Positions 1 through 6,448 of a stretch of 14,462 nt of DNA are shown here, in pieces. The position numbers and the translations under genes were made by a program. The notes under the pieces were generated by a model. It searched no databases. It was given only the letters and a program-made list of their open reading frames with translations, and was not told where the DNA came from. How positions within the stretch are numbered: the stretch's first letter is position 1; each line of letters starts with the position of its first letter. This DNA comes from an uncultured Lachnospiraceae bacterium (lineage in GTDB: Bacteria; Bacillota; Clostridia; Lachnospirales; Lachnospiraceae): positions 1 to 14,462 of the forward strand of contig CAJKWK010000064.1 of assembly GCA_905203555.1 (NCBI GenBank), given 5' to 3'.

Positions 1-285
1 TCAACCTGTATAAATTTTTCAATGTTCTTTTAATTTAGCCTTGACTTTTTATTTGTAGGCTATCTTTAGATTTCATAGGTATTGATTTCCGTATTTATAT
101 TAGTGTTCATACTTAATTTTAACGAATTATTAAAAAAAAGCAGTTCGTATTTTCGGTAAAATGTTATAAAATTAGTTTAACAGAAGAAGGTGTCGAATAA
201 CAAAACAAAAAAGCAAAATAACAAACGCAGGGTTGAGATTATTTTTGTATGATACAGATAAATAAGAGTGACAAGGAGGCTCAAT
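1..285 (+). promoter_or_regulatory. Upstream regulatory region of the glycoside operon
   Basis: This AT-rich stretch has no credible gene. A plausible extended -10 element, TG-T-TATAAA, lies at 162-170 with no good -35 box, as expected for an activator-dependent promoter. It would give a leader of about 110 bases. Just upstream is an inverted repeat, ACGAATT at 122-128 and AGTTCGT at 142-148 (one G-T wobble), in a position where an AraC-type activator could sit. A second short inverted repeat, TAGCCT (36-41) and AGGCTA (57-62), lies farther up. No cre site matching the CcpA consensus was seen. The promoter call is an inference from position and the extended -10 match. Confidence 0.35.
273..279 (+). 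promoter_or_regulatory. Ribosome binding site fixing the GH1 start
   Basis: AAGGAGG lies six bases before ATG at 286. The reading frame is open back to a GTG at 268, but that codon precedes the ribosome binding site, so ATG 286 is the start. Confidence 0.85.
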
Positions 286-1590
286 ATGAAGAAATTTGAA
301 GAAACATTTTTGCTCGGAGCGGCCACAGCAGCACATCAGGTAGAAGGCAATAATAAAAACAGTGACTGTTGGGCGATGGAACAGATGGAGCATACTGCCT
401 ATTTAGAACCATCTTTAGATGCAGTAGATCATTATAACCGGTATGAAGAGGATATTAGATGGATGGCAGAGGCTGGATTAAATGCCTATCGGTTTTCATT
501 GGAATGGGCGAGAATCGAGCCGGAGGAAATGGTGTTTGATGAAAAGGAGATTGAACATTATCGCAGTGTGATTCGATGCTGCAAGAAATATGGAATCGAG
601 CCCATCGTGACATTGCATCATTTTTCCAGTCCGGTCTGGTTGATTACAAAAGGTGGCTGGGAAGCGGAAAGTGTTGTGGAGGATTTCGCAAAATATGTTC
701 GCTATGTCATGGAACGTCTTGGAGAAGAACTTCAGTATGTGTGTACGATCAATGAAGCAAATATCGGACTGCAGATTGCCGGAATCGCAGAGCGTTATAA
801 GAAAATGATGATGGCTCAGATGGGAGCAGCAGGCGGCACAGACGGCGAAGACGGAAATGTACAGATGGGAATGAATCTCCAGAAAATGCTGGAAGGACAG
901 AAGGCTCAGGCAGCGGAAAATAAAAAAGTGTTTGGCGTAGAGAAGGTGGAAAACTTTACTTCTATGCGAACCCGCGAAGGCGATCGTTTGATCATGAAAG
1001 CACATCAGGCGGCAAGGAAAGTAATCAAAGAGCTGTGTCCGCAGGTAAAGGTTGGTCTTACGTTGTCACTGCATGATATACAGGTGGCTGAAACAGGCGG
1101 CGAAGGATTTGCCCGGAAAGAATGGGAGGATGAGTTTTTACATTATCTCCCGTATATTCAGGAAGATGACTTTTTGGGAGTACAGAATTATACGCGTTCT
1201 CGTTTTGGAAAAGAGGGAAGAATGGGAAATCCGGAGAATGCAGAACTGACACAGATGGACTATGAATTTTATCCGGAGGCACTGGAGCATGTGATTCGAA
1301 AAGTGGCGAAAGAATTCCATCAGGAACTGATTGTGACCGAAAATGGAATTGCAGTGGCAGATGATAACCGAAGGATTGCCTTTTTGGAACAGGCGCTTGA
1401 GGGAGTTCAAAATTGTATTGCAGACGGAATCAAGGTAAAGGGGTATTGTTATTGGAGTCTGTTGGACAACTTTGAATGGCAGAAGGGTTACTCTATGACC
1501 TTTGGTTTAATCGCAGTTGACCGCAGCAGCCAGAAACGGATCCCAAAAGAGAGCTTTTATTATCTTGGGAAACAACGTGAGATCCGTTAG
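286..1590 (+). CDS. GH1 family beta-glycosidase (beta-glucosidase type), cytoplasmic
   Basis: A 434-residue glycoside hydrolase family 1 enzyme, expected to remove a beta-linked sugar (glucose, galactose or similar) from a non-reducing end by the retaining mechanism. Visible marks: the N-terminal LLGAATAAHQVEG signature, the LHH substrate motif, acid/base Glu157 in TINEAN, nucleophile Glu352 in VTENG, and the C-terminal WSLLDNFEW block with Glu397-Trp398. That Glu-Trp pair is typical of members acting on unphosphorylated sugars; 6-phospho-glycosidases carry a Ser/Lys/Tyr phosphate-binding set there. The acid/base motif is NEA rather than the usual NEP. Length is slightly short for the family (about 450-470). 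No signal peptide is seen. It is first in the operon, 14 bases ahead of the next gene. Substrate specificity is not readable. Confidence 0.93.
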   Translation: MKKFEETFLLGAATAAHQVEGNNKNSDCWAMEQMEHTAYLEPSLDAVDHYNRYEEDIRWMAEAGLNAYRFSLEWARIEPEEMVFDEKEIEHYRSVIRCCKKYGIEPIVTLHHFSSPVWLITKGGWEAESVVEDFAKYVRYVMERLGEELQYVCTINEANIGLQIAGIAERYKKMMMAQMGAAGGTDGEDGNVQMGMNLQKMLEGQKAQAAENKKVFGVEKVENFTSMRTREGDRLIMKAHQAARKVIKELCPQVKVGLTLSLHDIQVAETGGEGFARKEWEDEFLHYLPYIQEDDFLGVQNYTRSRFGKEGRMGNPENAELTQMDYEFYPEALEHVIRKVAKEFHQELIVTENGIAVADDNRRIAFLEQALEGVQNCIADGIKVKGYCYWSLLDNFEWQKGYSMTFGLIAVDRSSQKRIPKESFYYLGKQREIR

Positions 1591-1604
1591 AAAAAGGAAA
1601 GCAT

Positions 1605-1865
1605 ATGGAAAAAGAAACATTTGAATTTATATATTCGGAAAAGGCAAATATACAATCTTTTATGAAAGCTGTGCAGAAATGTGAAAATGATGTCTGGTTT
1701 GAAACGTTAGAGGGGGACAAGCTTTCATTAAAATCCACATTTTGTCAAGTAATCATGATTTCCCTTTCCGGACATCCTGAGGTACTTCGCGGAGCAAAGG
1801 TCCGGGGAACAGGCAGTCAGGATTATCAGAGGCTATCATTATATCGGGCAGAAGATATGATCTAA
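1605..1865 (+). CDS. Small HPr/Crh-like protein lacking the active-site histidine
   Basis: An 86-residue protein with AAGGAAA at 1594-1600 as ribosome binding site, between the GH1 and AraC genes. Residues 17-60 can be laid by eye on HPr/Crh: a first-helix-like QSFMKAVQKC, a DV strand at 29-30, Gly37 in the hairpin turn, then LKSTF with Ser44 where HPr and Crh carry regulatory Ser46, then a helix-like stretch to PEV. The phosphocarrier His15 is absent; Glu12 or a neighbour stands there. Bacillus Crh also keeps the serine and lacks the histidine, and acts with CcpA in carbon control. A similar regulatory role is an inference. The last 27 residues fit HPr less well; an overlapping frame ending at 1860 fits slightly better there (see findings). 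The gene is probably real; the family assignment is moderate. Confidence 0.6.
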   Translation: MEKETFEFIYSEKANIQSFMKAVQKCENDVWFETLEGDKLSLKSTFCQVIMISLSGHPEVLRGAKVRGTGSQDYQRLSLYRAEDMI

Positions 1866-1884
1866 AAATAGGAGAGGAAGTTCG

Positions 1885-3096
1885 ATGGAGAAGAAGGAAC
1901 GCATGCAGTTTTTTCTGGAACTGCTTAATTGTAATTATGAATTGCGGTATTGGAAATATGATGCAGAGTATCATCTGTTGGAAACAACATGGGAAAATGA
2001 TCTGTTTTCCGGAGAATTTTTCTCTTATGTAGGAATGGAAAAAATTCTGAGAAAACGTCAGCAAGAGGGATTGTTGTATCCGGTCGTGTTAGAAGCAGGG
2101 AATAATCTGTTGTGGATTGCGGGATTTGAGCGTACAAAAGAGTGGATCGAACATATTTATTACATCGGTCCGATTTACAGTGGAAGAGACAGTATGCTGA
2201 TTCTGCGGAAGAAACTGGATTCCTATAATCTTTCTGTGGCGCTTCGCTCCAGGTTGTTCCGGATATTTGAGGAAATTCCGATTGTGCCGGGTAATATATT
2301 GACACAGTATGCGGTGATGTTTGAATATGCGATGAATGGAAATCGAATAGAAGCAAGAGAGATTGAAATTGTGAACATTCTGCCGGGAGCGGAAGAGGAA
2401 GTGCAGATGGGAGCTTCCGAGAAACATTCAGGAATCTGGGAAGCTGAGCAGAATCTTTGCAGAATGTTGGAGGAAGGAAGTCCACATTATAAAGAAATGT
2501 TGAAGGTATCTTCTATGCTGAGTGCGGGAATGAAAGTGGATTATGGCGATACGCTCCGGCGTCACAAGAATAATACATTGGTACTTTTGACTATTTGTTC
2601 CAGAGCAAGTATGCGAGGCGGTCTGTCCCCGGAAATTGCATATAATTTAAATGATTATTATGCACAGAAGATTGAAGCATGTAAGTCTATGACGGACACG
2701 ACAAAGATCTGTCAGAGGTTGTTGGAAGACTATGTGGGAAGAGTGCGTGAAAGCAGAGAAAATCCGAATGTATCGGATTGCATTCGTAATAGTTGTGAAT
2801 ATATCAAAGGGCATCTGTCTGAAGTGATTTCCATAGGAAAATTGGCAGAGCAATCCGGATATACGGAATATTATTTTTCCCGTAAATTTAAAAAAGAGAC
2901 GGGATTCAGTGTAAATGAATATGTGCTTCATGAAAAAATAGAACAGGCGAAGACGATGTTGACAGGGGGAACGGAAAGTATCCAGTCGATCAGTGACAGT
3001 CTTGCATTTGGAAACAGAAGTTATTTTTACTCCTGTTTCCAAAAGGAAGTTGGGATTTCGCCGAGTGAGTACAGAAGAAAAAAAGGTGGAAAATAA
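1885..3096 (+). CDS. AraC-family transcriptional regulator with soluble N-terminal sensor region
   Basis: A 403-residue regulator with GGAGAGG at 1871-1877 before ATG 1885. The last 100 residues are a standard AraC/XylS DNA-binding domain: first helix-turn-helix in SIGKLAEQSGYTEYYFSRKF (about 316-335), second in the block from Ser365 to about 398, ending with the conserved F-x-K-x-x-G-x-S-P-x-E-Y pattern. The first 290 residues have no membrane segment. Residues 93-100 (YIGPIYSG) resemble a motif in the GAF-like sensor regions of related clostridial regulators. The middle region (about 225-265), rich in Arg and Ala with GGLSPE, is common in such soluble AraC proteins. Embedded in the operon it most likely controls, it probably binds a transported or partly digested sugar and activates transcription. 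The ligand is unknown. Confidence 0.92.
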   Translation: MEKKERMQFFLELLNCNYELRYWKYDAEYHLLETTWENDLFSGEFFSYVGMEKILRKRQQEGLLYPVVLEAGNNLLWIAGFERTKEWIEHIYYIGPIYSGRDSMLILRKKLDSYNLSVALRSRLFRIFEEIPIVPGNILTQYAVMFEYAMNGNRIEAREIEIVNILPGAEEEVQMGASEKHSGIWEAEQNLCRMLEEGSPHYKEMLKVSSMLSAGMKVDYGDTLRRHKNNTLVLLTICSRASMRGGLSPEIAYNLNDYYAQKIEACKSMTDTTKICQRLLEDYVGRVRESRENPNVSDCIRNSCEYIKGHLSEVISIGKLAEQSGYTEYYFSRKFKKETGFSVNEYVLHEKIEQAKTMLTGGTESIQSISDSLAFGNRSYFYSCFQKEVGISPSEYRRKKGGK

Positions 3097-3112
3097 AAGG
3101 AGAGTTTGAGTT

Positions 3113-4579
3113 ATGGGTAAGAAATTGAGCGCAAGTGAAATCGATGGCGTACAGTATCGTCGTGCAAAGCTGTGGCAGATTATTTTATATGCATGTAATG
3201 CATTTGTTGGAATGACAGTATATTCACTGATTGGAATGGCAAGTTATGCTGCAAGTATCGGATTTGGAATCGGAACGGCTGTAATTGGTGTGATTTTGAC
3301 AGGAACCCGTATTTTAGACGGAGTGACAGACCCGATGTTAGCATTTTTATATGATAAGGTAAATACAAAATATGGAAAAATCCGGATTTTACTGATTGTC
3401 GGATTCGTGATTGAAGCAGTTGCACTGTTGTGTATGTATGACTGGGCGGCAGGAAAAGGTCTGGGAACAGTGGCATTTGTATTGTTTTATGTTATCTATG
3501 TGATTGGTTATACAATTGTGAATATGACAGCGCAGACAATTCCGCCGTTAATGACCAACGATCCGAGACAGCGTCCGACGCTTGGGGTGTGGGTGACAGC
3601 GTTGAATTACATGGTTCCGATGGTATTGACAATTGTATTGAATGTTGTCATGCTTCCGAAATTTGGCGGTACATATAATCAGGAATTTTTAAGCGCAGCA
3701 TGTAAGCTTTGTCTGCTTTTGGCTGCAGTAGGTGTCGCATTGGTATGTATTGGAGTGAGTGAATATGATAAACCGGAAAATTTTAAAGGTTTGACAAAGG
3801 AAAGAGAGCCGTTAAAAGTTAAAGATATGTTAGAGGTGCTGAAAGGCAATCGTCCGCTGCAGTGCTATATTATTTCTGCTGCATCTGATAAAATTGCACA
3901 GGTAACAGCTTCTCAGGCAGTCATTGTAACCTTGTTAAATGGAATTATTATCGGTAATATGGGGATTTCTACGATCCTGACTGTAATTGGAATGCTTCCA
4001 TCTATTTTGTTTGCAATCGGAGGAGCAAAGTATGCAGGAAAGTATGGCAATATGGAGACCATTGTCACATGGACCAAAATTTGTATTGTAATTTCAGTGA
4101 TTATGTGTGGATTCTTTGTGGTTATTAATCCGAAGGATATTGCAAAAATGGGCGTGGTGACAATTATTTACGTGGTATTCACGCTTTGTAAAAATGGCGC
4201 TAATATGTGTGTAACAACAGCAAATACAGCGTTTATGTCAGATTTGATCGACTATGAGCTGGACAGAAGCGGACGTTATGTACCGGCAGTGATAACAGGA
4301 ACTTACAGTTTTCTTGATAAACTGATTTCTTCTTGTGGTGCGGCGATTGCAGCAGGTGCAGTTGCGCTGGTTGGTTATAAAACAACGGTTCCACAGCCTG
4401 GTGATGCAAGTACACCGGCAATTTTTTGGCTGACCATGTTCTTGACGTTTGGACTTCCGATTATCGGATGGATCTGTACATTGGTGGCTATGAAATTCTG
4501 TAAATTGAACAAGGCAGAAATGGTAGAAGTTCAGAAACGGATTGCAGCGAAAAAAGAAGCGCTGAAAAAGGAGGCATAA
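3113..4579 (+). CDS. GPH-family (MFS) glycoside:cation symporter
   Basis: A 488-residue membrane protein with about 12 hydrophobic segments, belonging to the glycoside-pentoside-hexuronide:cation symporter family (MelB/XynB/UidB type). The family motif is clear at residues 69-74 (DGVTDP), followed by a Tyr-Asp-Lys loop and KYGKIR. The C-terminal half has the conserved DLIDYELDRSGRY loop from Asp377. AAAGGAGAG at 3096-3104 precedes ATG 3113. The protein ends in a short charged cytoplasmic tail (KRIAAKKEALKKEA) and lacks the EIIA domain of LacS-type transporters, so direct HPr phosphorylation of a fused domain is not expected. It is the only transporter in the operon and so is the probable entry route for the substrate, driven by H+ or Na+. 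Symporters of this family carry mono- to small oligosaccharides and glycosides, which limits substrate size. Confidence 0.95.
   Translation: MGKKLSASEIDGVQYRRAKLWQIILYACNAFVGMTVYSLIGMASYAASIGFGIGTAVIGVILTGTRILDGVTDPMLAFLYDKVNTKYGKIRILLIVGFVIEAVALLCMYDWAAGKGLGTVAFVLFYVIYVIGYTIVNMTAQTIPPLMTNDPRQRPTLGVWVTALNYMVPMVLTIVLNVVMLPKFGGTYNQEFLSAACKLCLLLAAVGVALVCIGVSEYDKPENFKGLTKEREPLKVKDMLEVLKGNRPLQCYIISAASDKIAQVTASQAVIVTLLNGIIIGNMGISTILTVIGMLPSILFAIGGAKYAGKYGNMETIVTWTKICIVISVIMCGFFVVINPKDIAKMGVVTIIYVVFTLCKNGANMCVTTANTAFMSDLIDYELDRSGRYVPAVITGTYSFLDKLISSCGAAIAAGAVALVGYKTTVPQPGDASTPAIFWLTMFLTFGLPIIGWICTLVAMKFCKLNKAEMVEVQKRIAAKKEALKKEA
4568..4574 (+). promoter_or_regulatory. Ribosome binding site supporting a TTG start for the GH43 gene
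   Basis: A perfect AAGGAGG sits inside the last codons of the symporter gene, eight bases before TTG 4583. The first in-frame ATG is the ninth codon and has no ribosome binding site, so TTG is the likely initiator. The layout suggests translational coupling with the symporter, whose stop codon is at 4577-4579. Confidence 0.7.
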
Positions 4580-4582
4580 AAC

Positions 4583-6436
4583 TTGAAAAAGTATTATTGT
4601 AACCCGATGAATGTTCCATATCGGTATCAGTTTAATATGGATCCGAGAACTCATGGAAAGCTGCAGATCGACCGGGAGGGGGCTGATCCATCGATGATTT
4701 TATTTCATGGAAAATATTATCTTTTTGCGTCTATGAATTTATCGGTATGGGTATCAGAAGATCTGGTTCACTGGGAGTCATATAGACTCCCGGAGAACCT
4801 GCCGTTGTATGATTATGCACCTGATGCACGTGTGTGCGGAGACTATGTATATTTCTGTGCATCGAAAAAGGGAACGGTATGCAATTATTACCGGACCAAA
4901 GATATTATAAATGGACCTTATGAAGAGATTCCGGGAACGTTTGATTTCTGGGATCCAAATTTGTTCTTTGATGAGGACGGAAAGATCTATTTTTATTGGG
5001 GATGTTCTAACCAGACGCCTGTCTGGGGTGTAGAATTGGAGCCGGAGACCATGAAACCGAAAACAGAATGGAAGGAATTACTTTTCGGAGATGGGTATTG
5101 CCGCGGTTATGAACGAATGGGAGAAGATCATTGTGAATTTCCTCGTAGCGATGAAGAGGTTGAAGTGATGTTCCAGGCGTTTGTACGACAAAGTCAGATG
5201 CCGGAGGAGTCAATACCGAAAGTTTATATTCCTGCAATTAAAGGAATGTTTACGAGACGTCCTTTTATTGAGGGACCCTGGATGGATAAATATGAGGGAA
5301 GATATTATCTGCAGTATGCCTGTCCGGGAACAGAATATAATGGTTATGCGGATGGTGTCTATGTAGCGGAGCATCCGCTGGGACCATTTATATTGGCGAA
5401 GAATAACCCGTATTCTTATCATCCGGGTGGTTTTATGCCGGGAGCCGGGCATGGATCTACAATGAGGGATTTACAGCAGAATCTCTGGCATACCGCAACA
5501 ATGCGGATCAGTGTAAATCATCAATTTGAACGCCGGGTTGGTCTGTGGCCGGCTGGTTTTGATTCGGATGGAGAACTATTCTGTAATCAGAATTACGGAG
5601 ACTGGCCTATTGCGGTTGAGGATGGTAAGATGGATCCCTGGAAAGAGCCGGAATGGTTTTTGCTGAATTATGCAAAACCGGCAAAAGCCTCTTCTTTTGT
5701 AAAAGGAAAAGAACCGGAGAAAGCATTTGATGAAAATGCAAAAACGTGGTGGAGAGCAGCAGATTCTGAGAGCGGACAGTGGCTGGAGACAGATTTGGGA
5801 ACGGTGATGGATGTGCGTGCGATCCAGATTAATTTTGCCGATGATGCGCTCCCGATTGCTTCACCGGGGAAAATACAGGGCAGTGAAACACAGCCACGTT
5901 ATATTGAAGAGAGAGAGCTTGTGACGCGTTGGAAGTTAGAAGGTTCTCTGGATGGGGCGGAGTATTTTATGATTGAAGATAAGTCGAAGGTTGATACAGA
6001 CCTGCCTCATGATCTGGTTGTAAGGGAAGAAGGATTGCAGGTTCGATATTTACGTTTGACAATTGTGGAGATTCCGTATCATGTAGAACCGTGTATATCA
6101 GGATTTCGTGTATTTGGAAAGGGCGCCGGAGACAAGCCTGTTCCACCCAAATATCACGCAGTAAAAAGTGAGGATGGACTGGATCTTCTAGTATCGATCG
6201 GGGAAACTGCAGATGCTATCGGATATAACATTTTATGGGGACATGAGGAAAGAAAATTGTATCACAGCTATCAGATTTACAGGAATCCGGAATCGGTGCA
6301 AAAGGCAGTAGAACAACAGATAGAAAAAAGAATCGGCGCATTGGTGAAAGAGCAGGAGTGCTTTGTACGGGTGGATTCTTATAATGAGAATGGAATCACC
6401 CATGGTACTGTAAAAAAGGTGTTGGAAAGAAAGTAG
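4583..6436 (+). CDS. GH43 family glycosidase with C-terminal CBM32/discoidin module
   Basis: A 617-residue enzyme. Residues about 1-350 form a five-bladed-propeller GH43 domain with the expected acidic triad: Asp35 (ADPSMI, base), Asp124 (FWDPNLFF, pKa modulator) and Glu230 (IEGPWM, acid). Family members are inverting alpha-L-arabinofuranosidases, beta-xylosidases or galactan-active enzymes; the subfamily cannot be named by eye. Residues 363-512 are an F5/8 type C (discoidin, CBM32-like) module starting YAKPAKAS and ending SGFRVFG, with AFDENAKTWWRA as its signature. Residues about 522-617 look like a fibronectin III or other beta-sandwich domain. There is no signal peptide, so a binding module appears on a cytoplasmic enzyme. 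Translation starts at TTG, three bases after the symporter stop. It most likely trims side-chain pentoses from the imported substrate. Confidence 0.92.
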   Translation: MKKYYCNPMNVPYRYQFNMDPRTHGKLQIDREGADPSMILFHGKYYLFASMNLSVWVSEDLVHWESYRLPENLPLYDYAPDARVCGDYVYFCASKKGTVCNYYRTKDIINGPYEEIPGTFDFWDPNLFFDEDGKIYFYWGCSNQTPVWGVELEPETMKPKTEWKELLFGDGYCRGYERMGEDHCEFPRSDEEVEVMFQAFVRQSQMPEESIPKVYIPAIKGMFTRRPFIEGPWMDKYEGRYYLQYACPGTEYNGYADGVYVAEHPLGPFILAKNNPYSYHPGGFMPGAGHGSTMRDLQQNLWHTATMRISVNHQFERRVGLWPAGFDSDGELFCNQNYGDWPIAVEDGKMDPWKEPEWFLLNYAKPAKASSFVKGKEPEKAFDENAKTWWRAADSESGQWLETDLGTVMDVRAIQINFADDALPIASPGKIQGSETQPRYIEERELVTRWKLEGSLDGAEYFMIEDKSKVDTDLPHDLVVREEGLQVRYLRLTIVEIPYHVEPCISGFRVFGKGAGDKPVPPKYHAVKSEDGLDLLVSIGETADAIGYNILWGHEERKLYHSYQIYRNPESVQKAVEQQIEKRIGALVKEQECFVRVDSYNENGITHGTVKKVLERK

Positions 6437-6448
6437 GTAGTGAAATAG

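Noticed and set aside
41..66. Sigma-A promoter from TTGACT and TATCTT
   Set aside because: The spacer is only 14 bases, too short for a working promoter.
1925..2485. A 186-codon open frame on the minus strand
   Set aside because: It is antisense to the well-supported AraC gene, with an implausible Pro/His/Ser-rich product.
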